Shown here one piece after another: positions 1 to 6,764 of a stretch of 11,966 bases of DNA (positions are counted from its first letter, which is position 1; each line of letters starts with the position of its first letter). The stretch comes from Prevotellaceae bacterium UBA2744. GTDB lineage: Bacteria > Bacteroidota > Bacteroidia > Bacteroidales > Bacteroidaceae. The stretch is taken from the NCBI GenBank assembly GCA_002353575.1, contig DEJQ01000007.1, positions 1 to 11,966 of the forward strand, given 5' to 3'. A program made the position numbers and the translations under genes. The notes under the pieces are model-generated. The model saw only the letters and a list, made by a program, of their open reading frames with translations, was not told the origin of the DNA and ran no database searches.

Positions 1-33
1 CTCTGTGAGTGGCTGCATATATAGTTTTTTCAT
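1..33 (-). CDS. N-terminal fragment of a small gene, cut by the window edge
   Basis: Reading the minus strand from 33, an ATG opens a frame that runs off the window and encodes MKKLYMQPLTE. It starts 20 nt after the stop codon of the large secreted protein and has a full AGGAGG ribosome binding site 9 nt upstream of the ATG, so it is very probably a real gene in the same transcript. Starts of the form MKK-x-Y-x-x-P are, from general knowledge, common in short uncharacterised Bacteroidales proteins, but 11 residues are not enough to assign a family or a length. It shows no hydrophobic signal peptide in the visible part. Function unknown. Confidence 0.7.
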   Translation of the reverse strand, partial: MKKLYMQPLTE

Positions 34-42
34 TGTGTATTT

Positions 43-48
43 CCTCCT
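43..48 (-). promoter_or_regulatory. Strong Shine-Dalgarno site (AGGAGG)
   Basis: The minus strand reads AAGGAGGAAA between the stop of the large secreted protein and the ATG at 33, with 9 nt between AGGAGG and the ATG. It decides the start of the truncated downstream gene. Bacteroidota starts usually lack such a site, and none of the other starts in this window has one this strong, which suggests the small gene is translated more strongly than its upstream neighbour. Confidence 0.75.
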
Positions 49-53
49 TAGAA

Positions 54-3000
54 TTATTTGTTAATGTACTTCTTGCCGTTCTTGATTACGATACCCTTGT
101 AGTTCTTATCAACTACCTGACCGTTCACGTTGTAGATTACACCGTCCTCTTCTGCCTCAGCAACAGCTGGAGCCTCAACACCTGTAGGAGTTTCACCTTC
201 AATAATGAAGTTGAGAACCTTTACACTTGAGAAGCCACCTGGCAGATAAGCCTGACCCTTATTGAGGTTAGTAGCTGATGCAAGTTTGTAGAGACCAACA
301 TTTGAATTGTCTGACTTAGCACCAAGAACATAATTATCAGCAGCGACAGCAGTAGCATCTTCTGTTACAGCAACCAGTTTGTTCTCGCTGACTGTAGCAC
401 CACTTGCAGCAACCGGGATGGTGATTGTACCTGCAGCACCACCGTCAGTCTTCAGGATAAGGCCTGTGTTAGCAGCGACCTTACCAGCCTGAGGAGTGAT
501 AATGATGTTATCGCCTGATACAGCATCAGCCTTCACGATATAAGCCTTACCACCTTCGATATTGTCAAGGTCGAGTGCGTATTCAGAAGAGAATGAAGCA
601 TAACCTGCAGCTTTAACAGAAGTAACTTCAGCAAGCTGAACCAAACGGAAACGGGTAGCACTCCACCACAAATCTTTTCCATTACCAGACTGAACACCAA
701 TGTTAACATTTGCGGTTTCTGTTACTGTGAATACAAGCGAAACGTCATTCCATCCACGATTGAAAGTACCACCAGTGTTACCGACACGAGGAATATCAAC
801 ATTATCCGTACCAGCAAATAATTTGAATGAAGCACCATCAATGACTTTTCCACGTGCAGTAACAGTCAACATATACTTACCCGGAGTCAATGAAACAGTC
901 TGCTGTATTCCTGCATTGTTATCGTTCTTATAAATATCAGCATACTTATAGTCATTCTTTCCATTACCGTCGGTAAATGATTCCCCTGAAAGTACCTGTA
1001 TTGTACCATTAGTCTGCCCAAATACCTCCCATGCACCAAACTTTTTATTTTCGCCATCATAAGTTGTTATATTAGCATCTGTGATAAGAGATGTCTTATC
1101 AATACCACCTACGCCCTCAGCCAATGCATTCGATTCAACATATATGCGATTTGCTGTGAGAATAGCCTCCACTTTTGCATCTGCATCGGAAGCAGAAGTA
1201 GCTACAGCACTCTGAGCAGTAGCAATTGCTGCATACTTGGTTTCGCTTGCATAAGGGAGTTTTGGATATTCAACAGCCTTAGCATTGTCAAGAGCTTTGT
1301 AGCGTGGTAACACACCTTTAAAATCATCAATAGCATTACGAAGAGCTGTATTAGCTGCTACATATTCACTGAATGTACTTGGGGTTGCGCCCTTTGCTGT
1401 TTCTACATCTGTACGCTCTGAACCAATAATTGGCTTATACGTTGCATCAGCAAGAACTTCTGTTGCCTCATCCTTCAAGTCATTGAATTGAGCAGCAAGA
1501 GCAGATTCATCCGTATATTTCACATTATAGAATGACAACCAGCTGATATTGCTATTTTCAGCGACTTCAATAGTGACAGTAAGTTTACCCTCTGCATCAG
1601 TAGAACCGATAGCAGAGAAATTACCAATATAGAATGAACCGGCATTGAATAGAGCACCGGCACTTATATCTACAGTTTCACCGCTACCAACTTTCATAGT
1701 AACTCCTTCTGCAATCTTAGCCTTTCCATTCGCTTGGCGTACACGAGAACGGATAGCTACAGAGTATTCTTTATTTGGTTTCAAACCATCAACAGTAGCA
1801 GTAATAGTTTTCTTGTCAAGACTCTTATCATCATTTGTCCAATACTCGAAGAATGGTGTCAAGAAGTCAGAACCATCATTATTACCTTCTACTGACCACG
1901 TATTGATGTACAAAGATTTATCATAGTTCTTACACTGCTCGCCACCAATCTTCCATGCTGACAGGAGAATATCATCTATTGTATTATCAGAATGCCAGCC
2001 TGTTGAAGTTGGTTTTAAAGCTGCAGCTTCTGCATTCTCTAATGTACGCGCATCATAGGCTGCCTTAGGAGTAGTAAAGTATTCTGCATAAGCAGAAGCA
2101 GTGTAAACATTCGTACCAGCCAAAATTGTTTCAGCCTCATCAAAGTATGTTTTTGCATTGGCGTATGCATCCTTTGATGCAGTAGCATTAGAAATTGCTG
2201 TTGACAAGGTGTTATAGTTAGCGATTGTTTTTGAACCACTAAATGTTGTCTTTGCATCAGTCAAGGCAGATTTAGTCGCACCTAACATAGGCACAGATTC
2301 AAGATTCGTTGCTTGTTCAAGGATTGCCTCTGCATCTGAATCAGAAACTGAATTGTCATAGAAAACATATGAGATTCCATTGAAAAGGAACCATGAGCCA
2401 TCCCAAAATGCTTCCGAAGATACATCTAATTCAAGCTTTCCATCAGCACCAACGTATGCAAAGCCCTCTGTAGTATAACCTTTATTGTTAACAATCTGAA
2501 CAAAATCACTTGTACTATTAGGATTAGTATCACTCGCTTTATCTTCATACCAACTCTTTATCCTAATAATATTACCGTTTGCACTCAGATAAGAGTCGCT
2601 GATAGGGTAACCCGCAGCACCCATTGTGACGCATTTATCATTATAAGCCATTCGCTTCATACCACGAACAGATATTTTATAGATACCCTGTTTCAGACCA
2701 GTGATAGTACGTGTGTAATGAGCATTACCACACTGATACATTTCAGAACCATAATCTCCCCAATTATTATTTCCACCTCTTTTGTCGTGCTTTGTTGCTG
2801 TCCATTTAGCTGACGTAGGTACTCCGTCATTTACTATTGCAGACGCTGCCCAGTTGTCTACATCAGTTACAACATCGTTCAAAGTCTTGCCTGCAGGAAT
2901 TGTGATACCCTTTTGTGAAGCTATTGCTGCCTCTTGAGCAACTACCTTTTCCGCGAGCACTGCGTTATACTGAGCCTGAGTTAGAAATTGCCATTTACTT

Positions 3001-3407
3001 GCAGTTGTGTTAAGATTGACGTCACCAGCTTTAGCAGGACAATTTATGAAATTGCTACCATTCTGAAGTGTGAATCCATTTGCTGCATCACCTGAAGGAG
3101 TAAATGCTAATGGTGATCCATTATCTGTATAAGCATTGCTTCCAAAACCCTCCTTTGTGCTTCCTGCTATAGTAATGTCATACATTCGCAATGTGTATTT
3201 ACCATCAGCTACACTAACTTTCCATGGCAGACCAACTGGTTTTGCCACACCTCGTGTTCCCCAGCCACTGCCACGTGACAAGAATAGACCGCTTTCTTGA
3301 TTGTAAATATAATAAACACCATCGTTTACTGGCGTTTCTTGCGCATTAGCATTAAAGCCAATAGCACTGGCGACAAAGAGCATCGCCAAAAGTAGTTTTC
3401 GTTTCAT
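54..3407 (-). CDS. Large secreted multi-domain surface protein with sorting-like C-terminal tail
   Basis: 1117 residues, function unknown. Residues 1-22 form a clear signal peptide (MKRK, hydrophobic core, cleavage after ANA before QETP). What follows looks modular: a region near 24-150 resembling a lectin-like beta-trefoil (GVYYIYNQESG ... KWQFLT), a beta-rich region near 200-352, an Ala/Thr-rich helical linker near 356-465, a second beta-rich region near 465-632, another helical linker near 633-758, a galactose-binding-like beta-sandwich near 760-925 (PGKYMLTV, GWNDVSLVFTV), and a beta domain near 925-1075 (AGYASFSSEYALD). The last 42 residues end in YKGIVIKNGKKYINK, which resembles the short tails (NGQ/K-GI-NGKK) of many Prevotella secreted proteins and, loosely, type IX secretion sorting domains. 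No catalytic motif was recognised; a glycan- or surface-binding role is inference. Base composition is A/T-richer than the operon beyond it (19 of 60 G/C at 2521-2580). Confidence 0.85.
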   Translation of the reverse strand: MKRKLLLAMLFVASAIGFNANAQETPVNDGVYYIYNQESGLFLSRGSGWGTRGVAKPVGLPWKVSVADGKYTLRMYDITIAGSTKEGFGSNAYTDNGSPLAFTPSGDAANGFTLQNGSNFINCPAKAGDVNLNTTASKWQFLTQAQYNAVLAEKVVAQEAAIASQKGITIPAGKTLNDVVTDVDNWAASAIVNDGVPTSAKWTATKHDKRGGNNNWGDYGSEMYQCGNAHYTRTITGLKQGIYKISVRGMKRMAYNDKCVTMGAAGYPISDSYLSANGNIIRIKSWYEDKASDTNPNSTSDFVQIVNNKGYTTEGFAYVGADGKLELDVSSEAFWDGSWFLFNGISYVFYDNSVSDSDAEAILEQATNLESVPMLGATKSALTDAKTTFSGSKTIANYNTLSTAISNATASKDAYANAKTYFDEAETILAGTNVYTASAYAEYFTTPKAAYDARTLENAEAAALKPTSTGWHSDNTIDDILLSAWKIGGEQCKNYDKSLYINTWSVEGNNDGSDFLTPFFEYWTNDDKSLDKKTITATVDGLKPNKEYSVAIRSRVRQANGKAKIAEGVTMKVGSGETVDISAGALFNAGSFYIGNFSAIGSTDAEGKLTVTIEVAENSNISWLSFYNVKYTDESALAAQFNDLKDEATEVLADATYKPIIGSERTDVETAKGATPSTFSEYVAANTALRNAIDDFKGVLPRYKALDNAKAVEYPKLPYASETKYAAIATAQSAVATSASDADAKVEAILTANRIYVESNALAEGVGGIDKTSLITDANITTYDGENKKFGAWEVFGQTNGTIQVLSGESFTDGNGKNDYKYADIYKNDNNAGIQQTVSLTPGKYMLTVTARGKVIDGASFKLFAGTDNVDIPRVGNTGGTFNRGWNDVSLVFTVTETANVNIGVQSGNGKDLWWSATRFRLVQLAEVTSVKAAGYASFSSEYALDLDNIEGGKAYIVKADAVSGDNIIITPQAGKVAANTGLILKTDGGAAGTITIPVAASGATVSENKLVAVTEDATAVAADNYVLGAKSDNSNVGLYKLASATNLNKGQAYLPGGFSSVKVLNFIIEGETPTGVEAPAVAEAEEDGVIYNVNGQVVDKNYKGIVIKNGKKYINK

Positions 3408-3555
3408 AAAAAGAGTTTTTAGTTAATAAAAAGGTTAATATATTTTTGGTTAGCAATATTTTTTATCAGCACTACACTGAAGGGTATAAACACGAAAAAC
3501 GCGCAAAGGGTCTTGACAACTCTTCACACGTTCATGATTATATATGAGCAAAGTC

Positions 3556-3575
3556 TTCTGACAATGTTGTCAGAA
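3556..3575. promoter_or_regulatory. 20-bp palindrome in the leader of the secreted-protein gene
   Basis: TTCTGACAA and TTGTCAGAA are perfect 9-bp inverted arms around a 2-nt centre (TG). It lies about 60 nt inside the transcript predicted from the promoter at 3639-3670 and about 150 nt before the start codon. It could be an operator for a dimeric regulator or a leader stem; a 2-nt loop cannot form in RNA without opening the inner pairs, which slightly favours a DNA-binding site. Confidence 0.5.
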
Positions 3576-3577
3576 AT

Positions 3578-3585
3578 CCCCCCCC
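3578..3585. repeat. Homopolymer run of eight C (G on the transcribed minus strand)
   Basis: Eight consecutive C lie 2 nt from the palindrome at 3556-3575, in the leader of the secreted-protein gene. Runs of this kind are prone to slippage. Being in the untranslated leader, a length change would alter leader folding or spacing rather than the reading frame. A second run (seven G, 3747-3753) lies upstream of the promoter. Confidence 0.6.
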
Positions 3586-3638
3586 AATTATAACTTTATC
3601 GGATTTAAATCCCTTCATAATTCTGATTTAAGGCGCTC

Positions 3639-3670
3639 CAAAGGTACAAAGTTTTATATTTTTTACCAAA
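3639..3670 (-). promoter_or_regulatory. Bacteroidota-type promoter for the secreted-protein gene
   Basis: On the minus strand TTTG (3670-3667) is followed after exactly 20 nt by TACCTTTG (3646-3639), a full match to the Bacteroidota housekeeping consensus TTTG / TAnnTTTG. Transcription would begin near 3632-3635, giving a leader of about 225 nt before the ATG at 3407. That length leaves room for the palindrome and the G run. Confidence 0.65.
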
Positions 3671-3816
3671 TACAATCAGAAATTTACACATCATAACAAG
3701 CAAATGACATGATTTTTCACAAAAATAGTCATATAGGGAGGGAAAAGGGGGGGTAAGGGTTAGAGAGTAAAGGTCCGTCAGCTGATATATACTTCCATTT
3801 TCTTTTTTTCCAAATG

Positions 3817-3920
3817 TTATTTTTGTTCCAAATCTCATGAAAAAACACACTTTTGGAACGATTATAATTTATTTTTGTTCCAAATCTCATGAAAAAACAC
3901 ACATTTGGAACGACTATAGA
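3817..3920. repeat. Tandem 52-bp repeat (two copies) with internal inverted repeats
   Basis: Copy 1 is 3817-3868 and copy 2 is 3869-3920. They match at 48 of 52 positions, with the first 34 identical. Each copy contains GTTCCAAA and TTTGGAAC as perfect 8-bp inverted arms separated by 19 nt (3825-3832 with 3852-3859; 3877-3884 with 3904-3911). A further lone TTCCAAAT lies at 3808-3815. The copies sit about 105-210 nt upstream of the rpoN start. Possible roles are a multi-site operator, or a palindromic intergenic repeat element. No spacer variation or third full copy is present, so it is not a CRISPR array. Confidence 0.8.
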
Positions 3921-4007
3921 TTTTTCGAGCCCCACCGCAATGGGTGTTTATAAGGTGTGTTTTCCGAATTATTGGCAACTAAAAGTTATTATATCGATTA
4001 AATGTTG

Positions 4008-4015
4008 TAACTTCG
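4008..4015 (+). promoter_or_regulatory. Candidate -7 box for rpoN (TAACTTCG)
   Basis: TAACTTCG matches the TAnnTTTG consensus with one change (C for the third T of TTTG), the same variant seen ahead of asd at 10883. No TTTG lies at the expected distance upstream. If used, transcription would start around 4020, only a few nt before the ATG at 4025, so the message would be nearly leaderless. Confidence 0.4.
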
Positions 4016-4024
4016 CACCCGAAT

Positions 4025-5572
4025 ATGGCACAGGAGCAGAGACAATATCAGGTACAGACGGAAGCGCAACTGCTAAAGTTGTCGCCACTGCAACTTATGA
4101 CTACGAAGTTGCTGGAACTGCCTATTGTCGAACTGGAGCAAAGGGTGAAGGACGAAGCCATCGACAATGTGACCTTAGAGACAGGGAGTGCAGAGGGTTC
4201 TGCGAGTTCCGACAATTCAGATTACCCGGAAAGTACCGATTACTCTGAGTCTTCCGAATATTCCGATGAATCGGATTATTCCGATACTCCGGAGGACTCA
4301 GACAGCTCCGATGACAACCACTCCAACTATGATGACCTGTACGACTCTGATGAACTGCCTGTGTATAGCCAGAACGGCGGTGGTGAGAACAAGCAGGAGT
4401 ATGTGATAGGAGAAACAGTGTCGTTCGTGGATAGCCTGATGGAGCAGCTGGTCGATTTCGACCTGACAGCCCATCAACGCACACTTGTGGAATACCTGAT
4501 AAATTCGCTTGATGACAATGGCTTCATCGAAAATCCTCTATACCGAATTGCCGATGAAATGCTGTTTCAGCATAACATCGAGACCACTGAGGAAGAACTG
4601 GAAGAGGCACTGAGGATTCTGCAGCAATTCGACCCCGCAGGCATCGGGGCAAGAGACACAAGGGAGTGTCTGCTACTGCAGATTGACCGAAAGATGAACG
4701 ACAAGGAACACCTGCTGGGCGATAAATACTTCCTGCTGGAAGAAGGCAGGAACATCGTAGCAGATCACTACGAACTATTCGTAAACAACAATACCGAGAA
4801 ACTTTCGAGACTGCTGAACATATCACCGTCGCGACTGAAACTCATATTCGACGAACTGAAGAAACTGAATCTGCACCCGGGACTTGCACTGACGGAGTCG
4901 GCACGCGACAGAGTCAGTACAGCAGTGCCCGATTTCATCGTGGAGACAGACGAAAACGGACAGATTACCTGCCGACTGAACAACGGCGAAATGCCCACTA
5001 TGCGCATCAACCGCGAGTATGTGGATCAGCTGAAGGCATACGAGAAGACGGAGCGCAAACTGAGTCGCAGCGAACAGGACTTCGTGACATATACCCGCAA
5101 TAAGATTGACTCTGCAAAGCTCTTTATCGAGGCGGTGCGCCAACGCAACAACACCCTGATGAAGACTATGGAGGCAATCATCGCAATGCAGCGGCAGTTT
5201 TTCCTGACTCAAGACCCTGACGACCTGCAACCGCTCATCCTGAAGGAAGTGGCTGAGAAGGCAGGATTCGACATCTCCACAGTGTCGAGAGTGAGAAACA
5301 GCAAATACTGCATGATCGACGGACATATATATCCGCTGACTTACTTCTTCAAGCAGTCGCGAACAAACGCACAAGGAGAAATGCTCGATGCAGACAAAAC
5401 GAAGTCGGCAATAAGACAACTCATAGAGAATGAAGACAAGACCACGCCGCTGGCAGACGGACAACTCGCAGAACTGCTCGGCAAACAGGGTATAAACATA
5501 AAACGACGCACAGTAGCCAAATATCGCGATGAAATGGGTATTCCGCCTGTACAAAAACGTTTGAGCTTATGA
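4025..5572 (+). CDS. rpoN: RNA polymerase sigma-54 factor (RpoN)
   Basis: Alternative sigma factor of 515 residues that directs RNA polymerase to -24/-12 promoters and needs an AAA+ activator to open DNA. Region I is residues 1-48 (LKLSPLQL, TKLLELP, the Gln/Leu-rich activator-contact segment). Region II, about 52-126, is acidic and dominated by Asp, Glu, Ser and Tyr in a repetitive pattern. The core-binding region follows (VEYLINSLDDNGF at 155-167, FDPAGIGARDTRECLLLQ at 202-219), then a helix-turn-helix near 405-427 (LKEVAEKAGFDISTVSRV) and the RpoN box RRTVAKYR at 494-501, which reads the -24 element. The MAQ start agrees with Bacteroides homologues as I remember them. The stop overlaps the next gene's ATG (ATGA), suggesting translational coupling. 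Length and all signature motifs are intact. Confidence 0.97.
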   Translation: MAQEQRQYQVQTEAQLLKLSPLQLMTTKLLELPIVELEQRVKDEAIDNVTLETGSAEGSASSDNSDYPESTDYSESSEYSDESDYSDTPEDSDSSDDNHSNYDDLYDSDELPVYSQNGGGENKQEYVIGETVSFVDSLMEQLVDFDLTAHQRTLVEYLINSLDDNGFIENPLYRIADEMLFQHNIETTEEELEEALRILQQFDPAGIGARDTRECLLLQIDRKMNDKEHLLGDKYFLLEEGRNIVADHYELFVNNNTEKLSRLLNISPSRLKLIFDELKKLNLHPGLALTESARDRVSTAVPDFIVETDENGQITCRLNNGEMPTMRINREYVDQLKAYEKTERKLSRSEQDFVTYTRNKIDSAKLFIEAVRQRNNTLMKTMEAIIAMQRQFFLTQDPDDLQPLILKEVAEKAGFDISTVSRVRNSKYCMIDGHIYPLTYFFKQSRTNAQGEMLDADKTKSAIRQLIENEDKTTPLADGQLAELLGKQGINIKRRTVAKYRDEMGIPPVQKRLSL

Positions 5573-6192
5573 CAGAGAAACGACTAATGCAAATAGCCAA
5601 GGCACTATCAATAGTGTTTTCGCCATTCTATACTCCGCTATGGATTCTCATCGTGCTGTTCTTCTACAGCTACCTGCAGCTGCTACCTTTGCCTTACAGG
5701 CTCTTCATACTGTTCATGGTGTTTATCTTCACGGTGCTCATTCCGCAACTTGGAATCAACATTCTAAGAACGGTAATGCAATGGACACACATGCAGATGT
5801 CGCATCGCGAACACCGTCATATGCCCTACCTGCTTACCATATGCAGTTATACTGTATGTCTGGTGCTTATGACAAGAATGAACGTAGCCATGTTTGTCAG
5901 GGGCATAGTGATGGCTGCCTTCGTTTCACAGATAATCTGCATCTTCATAAATGCATGGTGGAAGGTGAGCACCCACATGGTGGGTATGGGCGGATTGGTA
6001 GGTGCACTGCTGGCATTTAGCAACCTATTCTATTTCAACCCGCTGTGGTACACCTGCGGACTCATACTGCTGAGCGGAGCAGTAGGTACCAGCCGTATCA
6101 TTCTGCGACAGCATAGCCTGGCACAGGTCACAGTGGGATTCGCAATAGGATTTGTCTGTGCACTGGTATTTATCCTGCTGGCATGGATGTAA
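5569..6192 (+). CDS. PAP2-superfamily-like integral membrane protein
   Basis: 207 residues with about six or seven hydrophobic segments (roughly 13-38, 43-64, 86-105, 106-130, 136-156, 159-178, 184-206). It resembles the membrane PAP2 (type 2 phosphatidic acid phosphatase) proteins found beside rpoN in Bacteroidales. The canonical KX6RP / PSGH / SRX5HX3D signature is only partly kept: REHRHMP (80-86) may be a remnant of motif 1, KVSTH (132-136) stands where PSGH would be, and S175, R176 and H182 fit SRX5H, but the final Asp is Gln186. So it could be a phosphatase acting on a lipid phosphate or a non-catalytic relative. Its ATG overlaps the rpoN stop by 4 bases, and its own stop lies 17 nt before purE, so it is likely co-transcribed with both. 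Confidence 0.75.
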   Translation: MTEKRLMQIAKALSIVFSPFYTPLWILIVLFFYSYLQLLPLPYRLFILFMVFIFTVLIPQLGINILRTVMQWTHMQMSHREHRHMPYLLTICSYTVCLVLMTRMNVAMFVRGIVMAAFVSQIICIFINAWWKVSTHMVGMGGLVGALLAFSNLFYFNPLWYTCGLILLSGAVGTSRIILRQHSLAQVTVGFAIGFVCALVFILLAWM

Positions 6193-6209
6193 AATTAAAA
6201 ATCAAATAT

Positions 6210-6716
6210 ATGACACCACTCGTTTCAATTATCATGGGCAGTACAAGCGACCTGCCCGTAATGGAGAAAGCAGCACAGTTTCTGGATGAGATGCAAATCC
6301 CGTTCGAGATGAACGCCCTGTCGGCTCACAGAACACCCGACGCAGTAGAGGCTTTTGCCAAGGGTGCAAAAGACCGCGGCATCAAAGTGATTATTGCCGG
6401 AGCCGGAATGGCAGCAGCACTGCCAGGAGTAATAGCTGCCAGCACTACCCTACCCGTCATCGGAGTACCTATCAAGGGGAGCGTGCTCGACGGAATGGAT
6501 GCTGTATTCTCAATCATGCAGATGCCTCCGGGAATCCCTGTTGCAACAGTTGCCATCAACGGAGCACTGAACGCTGCCATCCTCGCTGTAGAGATGATGG
6601 CTCTTGCCGACGAGTCCCTGGCTGAGAAGTTTGCGGACTATAAGAAGAATCTCTGCAAGAAGATTGAGAAGGCTAACGCAGAACTGAAAGAGGTGAAGTA
6701 CGCTTTCAAGTGTTAA
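6210..6716 (+). CDS. purE: N5-carboxyaminoimidazole ribonucleotide mutase (PurE, class I)
   Basis: 168 residues. It converts N5-CAIR to CAIR in de novo purine synthesis, normally with the N5-CAIR synthetase PurK, which is not in this window. The nucleotide-binding MGSTSD lies near residues 9-14, the catalytic-loop SAHRTP near 36-41, and the conserved MPPGIPVATVAI near 104-115. An upstream in-frame ATG at 6183 would add MDVKLKIKY and overlap the end of the membrane-protein gene. I prefer the ATG at 6210 because MTPLVSIIMGS matches the usual start of Bacteroidales PurE and the extra residues look like read-through of an A-rich leader. It sits in the rpoN-to-queH run with a 17-nt gap upstream. 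Confidence 0.95.
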   Translation: MTPLVSIIMGSTSDLPVMEKAAQFLDEMQIPFEMNALSAHRTPDAVEAFAKGAKDRGIKVIIAGAGMAAALPGVIAASTTLPVIGVPIKGSVLDGMDAVFSIMQMPPGIPVATVAINGALNAAILAVEMMALADESLAEKFADYKKNLCKKIEKANAELKEVKYAFKC

Positions 6717-6722
6717 GTTGAG

Positions 6723-6755
6723 AGTTTAGAGTTTAGAGACAGTTTAGTAGTTTAA
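6723..6755. repeat. Short AGTTTAG repeats between purE and ispG
   Basis: AGTTTAG occurs at 6723-6729, 6730-6736 and 6741-6747, with AGTTTAA at 6749-6755. It fills most of the 48-nt purE-ispG gap. Similar simple strings are seen in Bacteroidales intergenic DNA; no stem can be drawn from it. Directly after it, AAAGGG (6754-6759) lies 5 nt before the ispG ATG and may serve as a weak ribosome binding site. Confidence 0.6.
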
Positions 6756-6764
6756 AGGGTAGAT

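Larger units (their letters stand above)
3408..4024. other. Divergent intergenic region, 617 bases without a supported gene
   Basis: It separates the minus-strand secreted-protein gene from plus-strand rpoN. From left to right it holds: an A/T-rich leader start without a Shine-Dalgarno site, including an imperfect direct repeat GGTTA-ATATTTTT at 3433-3464; a 20-bp palindrome (3556-3575); a run of eight C (3578-3585); a minus-strand promoter (3639-3670); a run of seven G (3747-3753); a 52-bp tandem repeat (3817-3920); and a plus-strand -7 box (4008-4015). The 81- and 68-codon minus-strand open frames that cross it run over the promoter and repeats and look accidental. Confidence 0.8.

Noticed and set aside
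3513..3544. Plus-strand TTGACA ... TATATA resembling a sigma-70 promoter
   Set aside because: The spacing is 20 bp, Bacteroidota do not use this consensus, and no plus-strand gene follows nearby.
3817..3920. CRISPR-like array
   Set aside because: Only two directly adjacent copies with no distinct spacers, and no cas genes are present.
3605..3935. Two small minus-strand open frames (81 and 68 codons) in the intergenic region
   Set aside because: They run through the tandem repeat and the promoter of the secreted-protein gene, lack ribosome binding sites, and their similar peptide pieces (CFFMRFGTKI) only reflect the DNA repeat.
3889..4248. Plus-strand open frame of 119 codons starting in the second repeat copy
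   Set aside because: More than half of it overlaps rpoN in another frame, and its later part is simply the shifted reading of RpoN Region I and II.
4823..5554. 243-codon minus-strand open frame opposite rpoN
   Set aside because: It is fully antisense to conserved RpoN coding sequence and shows no recognisable motif or start signal.
6183..6209. Upstream start for purE adding MDVKLKIKY
   Set aside because: It overlaps the end of the membrane-protein gene and extends PurE beyond its usual start; the ATG at 6210 gives the family-typical N-terminus.
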